Positions 1-8,061 of a stretch of DNA of 64,000 nucleotides are shown one piece after another. Within the stretch, counting starts at the first letter, position 1, and each line of letters begins with the position of its first letter. A program made the position numbers and the translations under genes. Origin of the DNA: Labilibacter sediminis. GTDB taxonomy: Bacteria > Bacteroidota > Bacteroidia > Bacteroidales > Marinilabiliaceae. Location: NCBI RefSeq assembly GCF_005877885.1, contig NZ_VCHY01000002.1, positions 372,001-436,000 on the forward strand, in the 5' to 3' direction. The notes beneath the pieces are model-generated. The model was not told where the DNA came from and searched no databases. It was given only the letters and a program-made list of their open reading frames with translations.

Positions 1-326
1 AGCTGATAGCCTGCATGGAACTTCATACATTTAGCAGTTTGAACAAAGAATTTTTACCTGAGTATTACAATACCATGCAGAATGCAGACAAAGCATATAT
101 TTACTTTAATCCGGAAGTGGTAAAGCACAAAAAACTACCTGAAATTACAAAAGAAGAAGTATACAAAGCCTTTGGTAGTGATAACATTGAAGTTTTTTCA
201 GACACCAATGAACTGCAGGCTCAACTCAAAAAAACAGAATGGAAAGACAAAAACCTGCTATTTATGAGCTCTGGTAACTTTTCGGGCATAGATTTCCCAG
301 AGTTTACCCAAATGCTAATAACCTGA
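1..326 (+). CDS. mpl: Mur ligase C-terminal fragment, probably Mpl (murein peptide ligase)
   Basis: The reading frame is open from the left edge (first full codon at base 3) and stops at 326, so only about the last 107 residues of the protein are present. The segment ELHTFSSLN followed by a short alpha/beta domain resembles the C-terminal domain of the UDP-N-acetylmuramate ligase family, in particular Mpl, which joins recycled L-Ala-gamma-D-Glu-mDAP tripeptide to UDP-MurNAc in the cytoplasm. The presence of dapD nearby is consistent with mDAP-type peptidoglycan. MurC is the alternative; the catalytic and ATP-binding domains that would decide lie outside the window. The ATG at base 15 is internal, not the start. 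Confidence 0.65.
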   Translation, partial: LIACMELHTFSSLNKEFLPEYYNTMQNADKAYIYFNPEVVKHKKLPEITKEEVYKAFGSDNIEVFSDTNELQAQLKKTEWKDKNLLFMSSGNFSGIDFPEFTQMLIT

Positions 327-351
327 GTTCCACGTAAAATTATTGGCTCAG

Positions 352-515
352 ACCGCTTATAAATATTGAGTTTAAAGGAATATTTATGAAGGCATAGCGG
401 GCTATGTCGAACAAATACGAAGCAGGAAATTGATGTTTATAAGTGGTTTCGCTTGAGCTTTTCATTAAATCACTCATCTACTTCATTAAATTCTTTTAAC
501 ATAGCTCGCTATGCC
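352..515. repeat. Intergenic inverted-repeat cluster (GGCATAGCGGGCTATG motif)
   Basis: The 394 bases between mpl and rpsP hold no gene. They hold two inverted pairs. Bases 391-407 (GGCATAGCGGGCTATGT) match the complement of 499-515 with one mismatch. Bases 352-364 match the complement of about 433-445 with one mismatch. The pairs interlock rather than nest. The 391-407 motif is itself partly palindromic. The block looks like an interspersed intergenic repeat; its role is unknown. Confidence 0.6.
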
Positions 516-636
516 AATAGAATTTAATTAGTATATCAGTATCTTCAATGAAATCTGAGCATTATAATATTAATCGAACTCAAGTTAATAAAATAAGACT
601 TAAGGATTTAAATACTTAATATTTAAGCCCAAAAGA

Positions 637-666
637 GTTGAGAAGAAAAAATAATTATTACCTTTG
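637..666 (+). promoter_or_regulatory. Predicted Bacteroidota promoter for rpsP
   Basis: A GTTG -33-like element at 637-640 is followed after 18 bases by TACCTTTG at 659-666, a match to the Bacteroidota -7 consensus TAnnTTTG. Transcription would begin near 673, about 48 bases before the rpsP ATG at 721. This also argues against translation beginning upstream of 721. Confidence 0.6.
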
Positions 667-720
667 CACCCGCAAAACAGAGTTTTTGCATCATTTGTTG
701 AACAAATAAAAATTATTCTC

Positions 721-1275
721 ATGCCTGTAAAAATTAGATTGGCAAGACACGGACGTAAAAGAAATGCTTTCTATCACATTGTGGTAGCAGACAGCAGAGC
801 GCCACGTGACGGTAAGTACATTGAGCGTATTGGATCATACAATCCAAATACCAATCCTGCAACTATCGACTTAAACTTCGATAAAGCTTTAAATTGGTTA
901 ACAAACGGAGCACAACCTACTGATACTGCAAGAGCAATTTTGTCGTACAAAGGTGTAATGATGAAAAAACACTTATTAGAAGGTGTTAAAAAAGGTGCTT
1001 TTGATGAGGCTGAAGCTGAAAAGCGTTTTGAAGCTTGGTCATCTCAAAAAGAACAAAAAATTCAAGCTAAAGTAGATGGTCTTCAAGGTGATGCTGATGC
1101 TGCCGCTAAAGAAAATCTTGAGCGCGAAGCAAAAATCAACAGCGAAAGAGCAGAAGCTATTGCTAAAAGAAATTCAGAATTAGCTGCTGAAGCTGAGGCT
1201 GCTAAAGCAGAGGCTGAGGCCACTGAAGAAGCTCCTGCTGAAGAAGGTGCTGACGAAGCTCCTGCTGCAGAGTAA
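721..1275 (+). CDS. rpsP: 30S ribosomal protein bS16 with long acidic C-terminal tail
   Basis: The N-terminal ~80 residues ([20 protein letters not shown], then [20 protein letters not shown]) are the bS16 fold that binds 16S rRNA in the small subunit. Start chosen at 721 because the family begins MPVKIRL and an upstream in-frame start would lie within the promoter. The protein is 184 residues, about twice the usual 80-90. The extension from about residue 85 is charged, helical-looking and ends in an Ala/Glu-rich stretch ([15 protein letters not shown]). Extended bS16 tails are known in Bacteroidota; their function is unclear. A terminator follows, then rimM, the classic rpsP-rimM neighbourhood. 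Confidence 0.95.
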   Translation: MPVKIRLARHGRKRNAFYHIVVADSRAPRDGKYIERIGSYNPNTNPATIDLNFDKALNWLTNGAQPTDTARAILSYKGVMMKKHLLEGVKKGAFDEAEAEKRFEAWSSQKEQKIQAKVDGLQGDADAAAKENLEREAKINSERAEAIAKRNSELAAEAEAAKAEAEATEEAPAEEGADEAPAAE

Positions 1276-1283
1276 TTCTGTAA

Positions 1284-1347
1284 TTTAATTATCGCACGAT
1301 AATTAAATGATAAAAAACAACCTCCATTTTTTAATGGGGGTTTTTTT
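1284..1347 (+). terminator. Tandem hairpins and rho-independent terminator after rpsP
   Basis: A perfect 11-bp AT-rich hairpin (1284-1294 with 1297-1307) is followed by CCTCCATT/AATGGGGG (1321-1328 with 1333-1340) and a run of seven Ts (1341-1347). The second is a typical intrinsic terminator. It separates rpsP from rimM, so rimM expression probably depends on read-through or a weak local promoter. Confidence 0.8.
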
Positions 1348-1395
1348 GTGCCTTTGTTTTACGTATTTTTAAACCGAAATAAACAAGCTATTCAA

Positions 1396-1959
1396 ATGAT
1401 AGATAAAGATCAATGTATTAAGATAGGATATATCCAAAAACCACATGGTGTAAAAGGAGAACTACAACTTTCTTTAAACAGTGGTATATACGCAGATAAT
1501 TTTGAAACCAATTTTTTATTACTGGATATCGACAACGGATTAGTACCTTTCTTTATCGAATCAAAAAGAGAGAAGAGCAACAAAAGCATCCTGGTTGTGC
1601 TGGAAAGTGTAGACTCCGAATCAAAAGCCAAAAATTTATGTGGCTGCGAAGTTTATGTTGAATCTTCTGTATTTAAAAGCACCGACACGCTTCCTTCCAA
1701 CTCATTTGTTGGCTATCAGGTATACGACAAACAAAAAGGCGACATCGGTACAATTACCGAGATCCAGGAAATTTCAAACAATCCTTTATTTGTATTAGAT
1801 TTTGAAGGAAATGAAATACTTTTCCCGGTAAATCCGGATTTTATTTTAGGTGTAGATGAAAAAGAAAAAGTGATGGATGTAGATCTTCCGGAAGGATTAA
1901 TAGATCTATATCTTGAAGAGGATGAATTTGAAGAAGATGAATGGGAACAAGACGAATAA
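1396..1959 (+). CDS. rimM: 16S rRNA processing protein RimM
   Basis: RimM is an assembly factor that binds bS16/uS19 and promotes maturation of the 30S head. The 187-residue product begins MIDKDQCIKIGYIQKPHGVK. The G-x-I-x-K-P-H-G-V-K-G-E motif is diagnostic for the N-terminal RimM beta-barrel. A PRC-barrel domain follows (about residues 95-170, with LFVLDFEGNEILFPVNPDFI). The C-terminus is strongly acidic. The start is placed at the ATG at 1396, because an in-frame GTG at 1348 lies directly after the terminator T-run and would add 16 non-conserved residues. Confidence 0.93.
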   Translation: MIDKDQCIKIGYIQKPHGVKGELQLSLNSGIYADNFETNFLLLDIDNGLVPFFIESKREKSNKSILVVLESVDSESKAKNLCGCEVYVESSVFKSTDTLPSNSFVGYQVYDKQKGDIGTITEIQEISNNPLFVLDFEGNEILFPVNPDFILGVDEKEKVMDVDLPEGLIDLYLEEDEFEEDEWEQDE

Positions 1960-1974
1960 GCCCTTCATCCTGAT

Positions 1975-2403
1975 TTAAAAATTACAATCTTCTTCAATCT
2001 TATTGATGAGTAATCTCCATTCGTTAGGAATGGCAATGGAGATTTGTTTTTTCTGATCGAACCCAACCATCACCGAAGCACAAATGGCTTTTAAATTGTC
2101 CTTATCATCCACTAAATACTGGGCTAATTTCATGCTTTTGGTTCCAATGCCTGTAATTTTGGTTTTCACCCATAATTGATCTTTCAAAAAAACAGGTAAT
2201 ACAAAATCTGTTTTTATGGATGCAATAATGGCAGCAAACTCGTTCCAGTTTACATCGTAATTAAACACTGCATTAAAATACTCCAATCTCCCCAGATCAA
2301 AATACTCCTGAACGGTAGTATTATTCACATGACCTAATCCATCAATATCATTAAATCGGATTTGAATCTTAGTCTTATGGAAAAACTGAATATTTTCGCT
2401 CAT
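1975..2403 (-). CDS. Acyl-CoA thioesterase, 4HBT/YbgC-type hotdog fold
   Basis: A 142-residue single-domain hotdog protein. The segment RFNDIDGLGHVNNTTVQEYF is the usual 4-hydroxybenzoyl-CoA-thioesterase signature (D-x-D-x-x-G-H-V-N-N), with the catalytic aspartate near residue 19. Such enzymes hydrolyse short or medium acyl-CoA thioesters in the cytoplasm; the substrate cannot be read from sequence. The gene lies five bases downstream of tsaC on the same strand and is probably cotranscribed with it. Convergent with rimM. Confidence 0.85.
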   Translation of the reverse strand: MSENIQFFHKTKIQIRFNDIDGLGHVNNTTVQEYFDLGRLEYFNAVFNYDVNWNEFAAIIASIKTDFVLPVFLKDQLWVKTKITGIGTKSMKLAQYLVDDKDNLKAICASVMVGFDQKKQISIAIPNEWRLLINKIEEDCNF

Positions 2404-2408
2404 GGCTA

Positions 2409-2972
2409 TTACTCCCTAATGATTTTAATTTGACCATCAACCTCCAGTTTAATAATGCTTGAAGGTGCCGGATTAGAGGTTTCGCCCTGACGAAATTTAA
2501 CCACGTAATCAACATGGCTCCTTATGTCATCTGAAATATCTTCGAAAGACGCTGGCGAAGGTTGCCCGCTAATATTAGCAGAAGTAGAAACTATAGGCTT
2601 TTTAAATCGCTGACAAAGTTGTTGAGAGAAGGTTTCTTTACTAATCCTAATACCCACACTATTATCCTCAGCCAGTAGATTCCCGGCCAAATTTTTAGCA
2701 TTCGGATATATAATGGTTGTAGGCTTTGTACTTAACTCAATGATATCCCAGGCCATTTCAGGCACTTCTTCAACATAGGAATTTAACTTAGCCTCGTTAT
2801 CCAGCAAAACCAACATACTTTTACTGTCTTCACGTTGTTTAAGCTTGTAAATACGTTTTACCGCTTCTTCATTGGTGGCATCACAACCTATCCCCCAAAT
2901 GGTATCAGTCGGATATAAAATAATTCCTCCCTGCTGTAAAACTTCAACCGCTTTTTTTAAATCGTCGTGCAT
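2409..2972 (-). CDS. tsaC: L-threonylcarbamoyladenylate synthase (TsaC/Sua5 family)
   Basis: The 187-residue YrdC-fold protein makes threonylcarbamoyl-AMP from threonine, bicarbonate and ATP, the first step of the t6A37 tRNA modification. The phosphate-binding KLKQREDSKSM segment, the early ILYPTDTIWGIGCDA motif and the late STSANISGQP motif are family hallmarks. The start at 2972 gives MHDDLKKAVEVL. An upstream in-frame start would add residues encoded by the adjacent heptamer repeat. There is no Sua5 C-terminal domain, so it is the short TsaC/YciO form. Confidence 0.9.
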   Translation of the reverse strand: MHDDLKKAVEVLQQGGIILYPTDTIWGIGCDATNEEAVKRIYKLKQREDSKSMLVLLDNEAKLNSYVEEVPEMAWDIIELSTKPTTIIYPNAKNLAGNLLAEDNSVGIRISKETFSQQLCQRFKKPIVSTSANISGQPSPASFEDISDDIRSHVDYVVKFRQGETSNPAPSSIIKLEVDGQIKIIRE

Positions 2973-2983
2973 ATTTTTTCCAA

Positions 2984-3071
2984 TATAAAGTATAAAGTAT
3001 AAAGACAAAAGTATAAAGATTTATCTCTTGATAATGAGCTAATCTTTATACCTTATACTTAATACTTTTGT
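2984..3071. repeat. Inverted arrays of a TATAAAG heptamer (empty cassette-like pair)
   Basis: Five heptamers run left to right: three TATAAAG copies (2984-3004), ACAAAAG (3005-3011) and TATAAAG (3012-3018). After a ~25-base spacer come four inverted heptamers: CTTTATA, CCTTATA, CTTAATA and CTTTTGT (3044-3071). The same heptamer arrays flank the four-helix-bundle gene at 41142-41173 and 41543-41570, and another array lies at 53895-53922. This copy encloses no gene. Confidence 0.75.
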
Positions 3072-3083
3072 CTAATAAAATAA

Positions 3084-3902
3084 TTAAACAGCTACATTAT
3101 TTTCACGCAAAGCATTGTTTAATGATGTCTTTTTATCTGTTGACTCCTTACGCTTTCCGATAATCAAAGCAGCAGGAACCTGAAAATCACCAGCTGGGAA
3201 TTTCTTAGTATAGCTTCCCGGAATAACCACAGAACGAGGAGGCACATATCCTTTGTACTCAACAGGCTCATCACCAGTTACATCAATAATTTTTGTAGAA
3301 CCAGTCAATACTACATTAGCACCAAGAACAGCTTCTTTACCTACTCTGCAACCTTCAACAACAATACATCTTGATCCAATAAAAGCATCGTCCTCAATAA
3401 TAACCGGAGCAGCTTGAATTGGCTCTAGTACTCCACCAATACCAACACCTCCACTTAAGTGAACGTTTTTACCAATTTGTGCACAACTACCAACAGTTGC
3501 CCATGTATCAACCATAGTACCTGCATCAACATAAGCCCCAATATTTGTATAAGATGGCATTAATACAACACCACTCGAAATATAAGCACCATAGCGAGCA
3601 ACAGCATGAGGAACAACGCGAATACCTAACTCAGCATAGTTCTTTTTAAGTGCCATTTTATCATGAAACTCTAATGGGCCAGCCTCAATAGTTTCCATTT
3701 TTTGAATAGGGAAATAAAGAATAACGGCTTTTTTCACCCACTCATTCACTTTCCAATCATCACCATCAGGCTCAGCTACTCTAATTTTACCTTTGTCAAG
3801 CATTTCCATTAACTCACGAATAACATCCTGAGTTTCTGCTTTCTCTAAAAGGGATCTGTCTTCCCACGCTTTTTCTACAAGTTCTTTGTATTGCTCTAAC
3901 AT
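3084..3902 (-). CDS. dapD: 2,3,4,5-tetrahydropyridine-2,6-dicarboxylate N-succinyltransferase
   Basis: The 272-residue protein uses succinyl-CoA to acylate tetrahydrodipicolinate in the lysine/meso-diaminopimelate pathway. It has an N-terminal helical domain (MLEQYKELVEKAWEDRSL). Hexapeptide left-handed beta-helix repeats follow from about residue 100 (GAYISSGVVLMPSYTNIGAY, then VDAGTMVDTWATVGSCAQIG), and the C-terminal cap includes PPRSVVIPG. The length fits the family (~270-275). The start at 3902 places the protein 27 bases downstream of a good promoter -7 box. An upstream in-frame ATG lies in or beyond that promoter. Confidence 0.95.
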   Translation of the reverse strand: MLEQYKELVEKAWEDRSLLEKAETQDVIRELMEMLDKGKIRVAEPDGDDWKVNEWVKKAVILYFPIQKMETIEAGPLEFHDKMALKKNYAELGIRVVPHAVARYGAYISSGVVLMPSYTNIGAYVDAGTMVDTWATVGSCAQIGKNVHLSGGVGIGGVLEPIQAAPVIIEDDAFIGSRCIVVEGCRVGKEAVLGANVVLTGSTKIIDVTGDEPVEYKGYVPPRSVVIPGSYTKKFPAGDFQVPAALIIGKRKESTDKKTSLNNALRENNVAV

Positions 3903-3928
3903 GATAGTTCTAAATTTATAATTTGATG

Positions 3929-3960
3929 CGAAAATACAATGAAACGATACTAATTGCAAA
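3929..3960 (-). promoter_or_regulatory. Predicted promoter for dapD
   Basis: On the minus strand, TTTG (3960-3957) is followed by a 20-base spacer and TATTTTCG (3936-3929), which differs from the Bacteroidota -7 consensus TAnnTTTG at one position. This implies a transcription start about 20 bases before the dapD ATG. Confidence 0.55.
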
Positions 3961-4104
3961 TCATTAAGCTAATTATGTAAGGATCTGTAATTGATTATGA
4001 CTAAACCATAAACCACAAAAAGGTTAAAGTTAGGTTAAGAGCTCATTAACAGAAGTGTAAATTGTATTATTCATGGTTATTTTATACTTGAAATACCAAA
4101 ATTG

Positions 4105-4878
4105 ATGATTAAAAACGCACATACAGTTACCTCTGGTAAAACTATAGTCTGGTTAATTATATTCTACCCTTTTACTATGGTTTATTCTCAAAACTCTAAA
4201 TCCGATTCTCTAATATGGATAAAGGGTATTGTAATTGATGAGCAAAGTCAACTACCCATTGGCAATGTACAAATGGTCAGCTACAAAACACAAATGCTTT
4301 TTGTTGCCAATGAAGAAGGAGTATTCCGAAACAGCTTTCATATTTCTGACTCCGTCAAAATTTTCGGTTTAGGTTTTGAGGCCAAAACATTTAAGGTAAA
4401 AGATTACATCAATTGCGATACGCTTATTACAGTTGTGCTTTCACGCAGGTCGTACCTTATACGTGCTGTTGATGTAGCTCCCAAACGAAAGCTGGCATTA
4501 CATCTACCCCCCGACATTAAACTAGCCGAAAAAAACGAAACCCCGCCAGCTTTAAGAAACGACAATTTTTCGGGTAAACCCCCGGTATTAGCAGCCGTTG
4601 TTAGCCCTTTAAGCTTTATACACTATTACACCAGCAAAAGCGAAAAAAGAAAAAGAGCTTTTAGAGAGGAACTGGTAAAACATGAAAAACAAAGCCAAAT
4701 AAATCAGTTTTATAACCGTTCTGTAATTGAAAAGATATCTGGTTACTCAGGAGCAAGTTTGGATAGCTTTGTGGTGTACTGTAACATTAACCTTAAAATA
4801 ACAGAACGACACAATCCTGTAATTGTAAAACAAATGATTAGCGATTTATACGACATATACAAAACCAAGGATAATTAA
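4105..4878 (+). CDS. Secreted protein, carboxypeptidase-regulatory-like domain plus unknown C-terminal domain
   Basis: The 257-residue product begins with a signal peptide ending near VYSQ. From about residue 35 it has a beta-sandwich of the CarboxypepD_reg-like type (IKGIVIDEQSQLPIGNVQMV, through DSVKIFGLGFEAKTF). A linker and a C-terminal helical domain follow, with ISGYSGASLDSFVVYCNINL near residue 215. The neighbouring gene at 4956 has the same architecture and the matching LTGYKGVCLDSFMVFLNTQY segment, so the two are paralogs. The likely location is periplasm or cell surface. The start is the ATG at 4105, three bases after an in-frame TTG. The function is unknown. Confidence 0.75.
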   Translation: MIKNAHTVTSGKTIVWLIIFYPFTMVYSQNSKSDSLIWIKGIVIDEQSQLPIGNVQMVSYKTQMLFVANEEGVFRNSFHISDSVKIFGLGFEAKTFKVKDYINCDTLITVVLSRRSYLIRAVDVAPKRKLALHLPPDIKLAEKNETPPALRNDNFSGKPPVLAAVVSPLSFIHYYTSKSEKRKRAFREELVKHEKQSQINQFYNRSVIEKISGYSGASLDSFVVYCNINLKITERHNPVIVKQMISDLYDIYKTKDN

Positions 4879-4955
4879 ACTGGTTACACCAATAAGCAAT
4901 CAGTAAATGGATTTTCCCAAACAAATTATCTAGTAACGAATTAATAAATTAAAAG

Positions 4956-5762
4956 ATGAAAAAGCTACTGACTATATATACTATGCTAACCTTATGCATA
5001 GTGCTGCAGGCACAAGATTTTGAAAGCAAACTATTCAGTGGACAAATACAGGAACAAAAATCGGGCAAGTCCATTGAATATGGAGCCATAAAAAATATTA
5101 ACACTGGCGAAACAGTATTAACAGACGAAGATGGATATTTTGAAATCTCGGGAACCGCAGGAGATTCACTACGTTTTCATAGCCTGGGTTTTGAAGACAA
5201 CAATTGGATTATTCCGGGCATCTGGTATACCATGCAACAAGAGATATTATTAAATGTAAACAAACGATTTTATGCTTTAGATGAAGTTGAAGTTATACGA
5301 TATTACTCATATGCTCATTTTAAACAAGCCTTTAAAGACTTAAAACTTCCTGAAGATGAAAAACAAAAAGTAAAAGAAAAAATTAATTCATGGACCTTTG
5401 AAGACGCCATTGCCTGGGGAAAATCAGACAGGAAAGCAGCTGAAGGAACATTTGGCTTATCCTTTTCAACCGGAAGAAAAGACAAAGTTGTACAACAACG
5501 CGAAGCCGTGCACAAACTTGAAGAAATTCAGGAAAAAAGTACACGGTTTAATTATTTCACTTCCAGAGATAACCTCGCATACCTTACCGGATACAAAGGT
5601 GTTTGCCTTGATTCCTTTATGGTATTTTTAAACACACAATACAGCATCAATTACAAAATGCCGGAATTAGAATTGCTTACAGCTATCATGATGGCTTCTG
5701 ACGATTTTAAAATTTTAAAAGGAGCACAGGAATGGTTTAACGACAGTACCTGCACGCAATAA
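4956..5762 (+). CDS. Secreted protein, paralog of the upstream gene
   Basis: This is a 268-residue protein with a signal peptide (cleavage near LQAQ). Residues ~25-100 form a CarboxypepD_reg-like beta-sandwich (FSGQIQEQKSGKSIEYGAIK, with DSLRFHSLGFED). The C-terminal domain from ~110 to 268 has no assigned family and shares the G-Y-x-G-x-x-L-D-S-F-x-V pattern with the previous gene. The 77-base gap suggests one transcription unit with it. In SusC-like receptors this beta-sandwich precedes a barrel, but no barrel or plug follows here. Confidence 0.75.
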   Translation: MKKLLTIYTMLTLCIVLQAQDFESKLFSGQIQEQKSGKSIEYGAIKNINTGETVLTDEDGYFEISGTAGDSLRFHSLGFEDNNWIIPGIWYTMQQEILLNVNKRFYALDEVEVIRYYSYAHFKQAFKDLKLPEDEKQKVKEKINSWTFEDAIAWGKSDRKAAEGTFGLSFSTGRKDKVVQQREAVHKLEEIQEKSTRFNYFTSRDNLAYLTGYKGVCLDSFMVFLNTQYSINYKMPELELLTAIMMASDDFKILKGAQEWFNDSTCTQ

Positions 5763-5790
5763 AAAAGCCGCACTCTAATTCGAATGCGGC
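5761..5790 (-). terminator. Terminator for the 5814-7589 gene
   Basis: The hairpin GCCGCA/TGCGGC (5767-5772 with 5785-5790) is followed on the minus strand by six Ts (complement of 5761-5766). It terminates minus-strand transcription and also lies at the end of the convergent plus-strand gene. Confidence 0.75.
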
Positions 5791-5813
5791 ATTATAAAAG
5801 CTTTAATCCGGAC

Positions 5814-7589
5814 TTATTTCGTAGCTACCTGAAATTGAATTTCTTTACTGTTTTTATTACCTAAATTATCTGTAGCATCAACAACTACCGAATATATTTT
5901 CTCTTCTTTAAACATCTCTACATCCGCCGGCGAACCTGTACTTGAATATATTTTTTGCGGTTTACCATCAATAGAATACCAGATAGATTTTGCTCCACAT
6001 TTTTGATCGGTAGCCCCTATATACATCTTTACAAATGGAGGATAAACATTAATTTCTTTACCATCTTTTACTATTTTCCTGATTGGCTTAATAGAGAAAT
6101 TAACAAATAGTTCAGGACCTACATTATCAACAACAACTTCACTTTCTTTTTGAGTTTCCTTATTATTTACCTTGTCGATTGACGAAAACTTAATAGAATG
6201 AAATCCATCCTTTTCAATATTAAAACTATTTCCATTCAATAAATTTCCATTCAATAAATTTCCATTGTCAATTACATAACCGGTTTTTAAAACTCCGGAA
6301 GCATTATCCATTGAATTTAATACTATTTGAGTTTTAGCATTAATAAACATTGTGTCTCTATTAAAAAACTGCGGTCCTTTATAATCTATTCCTGTCACCG
6401 GCGCTTCGTTGTCCAAATAAACCACAATATTTTCGATATTTGATTTATTGGCAACCATATCATATGACTGATAATAAATAGATTGCAATCCTTGTGCTTC
6501 ATGAAACGCCAGAGGCTCCGCATAAATATTATCAAGCTTTTGGTTACCAAAACTATAGGTTATTTTATTAATCCCTAACAAATCATCTTTACCATCCAAT
6601 TTACATCTACTCCTGGACGATACAAACAAATATTTACCAGCAAACTGATCTCCCTCAATTAAGGCTGAAGCTGTTGGTGCTACATCATCAACAATAAAAG
6701 CATATACTTTTATATCCCCCCCCAGTCCATCAACCTCATTTGACACATTACCAACATTATCTTCGACCCAATATTTAAAGTCATGCTCACCATTACCTAC
6801 CAAATTCAATGGAATAGGCGACTTATAAATACGTGCAGGATTATCATCAATTTGATATTTAATATTTTTAACTCCAGATAAAGCATCTGCAGCCATAAGT
6901 TCAATATATGACCTGCCGGAAGCTGTATTACCAGAAACATCTCCATTTAATTTCCAATTAGAAGTAGGCGCTGTACGATCAATGGAAAACTCTTTAACGA
7001 TTGACTTTTCAACATTGCCAACATTATCAACACTATAATAAGATAGTCTATACGCTTTTTCTTCTTTAAAACTTAAACTATCCTTATATATTTGATAAGG
7101 ATTATCATCAACACTAAAATAAATATTTTCAGTACCTGATGTTTTATCAGCAGAGGATAATGCCACCTTTAACGAAGAGCTATAGTATGTTATATTACCT
7201 TCAATGCTGTTTTTTGATAAGTTAAATGTACTTTTTGTGCCAGGTGCAACTCCATCTGCATATACTTCAAAAACTACATCAGCTATTGGATATATCAGCT
7301 CTTTGGTAACCGGATCAATCTGAGACGGGGTTCTAACTGTATTTAATCCTTCTGTATCGAAGTAGAAGGGATTGGCATACTTAGCACTTGATTCACTATC
7401 GAGCTTTTGCGCCTCACCGGCGCTATCAGGATCTGTTCCTAAGAACAAATACATGGGTTGATTTTTATTCACATACAGCTTCCCATCTTCACTTTTATAC
7501 ATTTTTTTTGTATGTGTTGGATGTACCTGAGATAAAATTACTGTTAGAGGCAGACTAAAAAGCAGAAGAGCTAGCAATCTTTTTTTCAT
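5814..7589 (-). CDS. Secreted protein with repeated Ig-like (OmpL47-type) domains
   Basis: The 591-residue product has a signal peptide (MKKRLLALLLFSLPLTVILS). At least four repeats follow of a ~90-100-residue beta domain. Each has a D-x-x-A-P-T or D-N-x-A-P opening, a K-x-I-x-Y-x-x-D/G core and a Y-x-x-x-D-x-x-G-N ending (for example DRTAPTSNWKL, DDVAPTASALI, DNEAPVTGIDY, DNVGPELFVNF). This resembles the OmpL47-type or bacterial Ig-like domains of surface proteins. No catalytic domain or sorting signal is visible. A 15-base tandem duplication near 6233-6262 encodes the doubled LLNGNLLNGN. The protein is probably structural or adhesive at the envelope. Confidence 0.7.
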   Translation of the reverse strand: MKKRLLALLLFSLPLTVILSQVHPTHTKKMYKSEDGKLYVNKNQPMYLFLGTDPDSAGEAQKLDSESSAKYANPFYFDTEGLNTVRTPSQIDPVTKELIYPIADVVFEVYADGVAPGTKSTFNLSKNSIEGNITYYSSSLKVALSSADKTSGTENIYFSVDDNPYQIYKDSLSFKEEKAYRLSYYSVDNVGNVEKSIVKEFSIDRTAPTSNWKLNGDVSGNTASGRSYIELMAADALSGVKNIKYQIDDNPARIYKSPIPLNLVGNGEHDFKYWVEDNVGNVSNEVDGLGGDIKVYAFIVDDVAPTASALIEGDQFAGKYLFVSSRSRCKLDGKDDLLGINKITYSFGNQKLDNIYAEPLAFHEAQGLQSIYYQSYDMVANKSNIENIVVYLDNEAPVTGIDYKGPQFFNRDTMFINAKTQIVLNSMDNASGVLKTGYVIDNGNLLNGNLLNGNSFNIEKDGFHSIKFSSIDKVNNKETQKESEVVVDNVGPELFVNFSIKPIRKIVKDGKEINVYPPFVKMYIGATDQKCGAKSIWYSIDGKPQKIYSSTGSPADVEMFKEEKIYSVVVDATDNLGNKNSKEIQFQVATK

Positions 7590-7930
7590 ATGATTTAGTG
7601 TTTATAAATTAGTTTTTTATAATGATTATAGGTTTATCAGGTATATAATAATGATAATGCGGCATTAAACACATTTCTCAAGCAGCTATTAAAGAGAAGG
7701 TTTTGGGGCTGATATTAAATACGCCATTAATGCATTGAGGTTACCTTTTTAAGATAAAATACCAGAAATATTTTCAGACATATTTTTTATGTATGTGAAG
7801 CTATATTATTCTGGTGTTTACAAGCTGTAAAAAATGATCTATCTTCGGCAAAATTTTGCACCATACAATAAACATGACTAATTTAATTATCAATTTACCT
7901 AAACAATGAATAATTAAGTTTGGATGAATT

Positions 7931-8061
7931 TCATTGTACAATGATGAAAAATATTAACAAATGAAACGAGCATAAAAATTCAATTATCTAATTTATACAA
8001 AGTAGGATGATTGAATTTTCTTGGGAGTTCCATGCAGCAATTGAAAATTATAAACGCATGA
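7931..8061 (+). repeat. Interspersed element, copy A, in the helicase leader
   Basis: Bases 7961-8002 are identical over 42 bases to the reverse complement of 47887-47928. Similarity continues outward, with a shared GAGTTCCAT block near 8026-8034 and shared ATGAAA-type ends, giving a ~130-base element. It fills the region just before the helicase start. The rest of the 468-base gap from 7590 is AT-rich and holds a possible -7 box TATCTTCG at 7840-7847 and no gene. Confidence 0.75.

Noticed and set aside
1410-1631. Minus-strand frame opposite rimM, and many other long frames opposite real genes (for example 12519-12902, 16382-16660, 32578-32958, 42955-43221)
   Set aside because: They are antisense shadows of well-supported conserved genes and have no recognisable domains.
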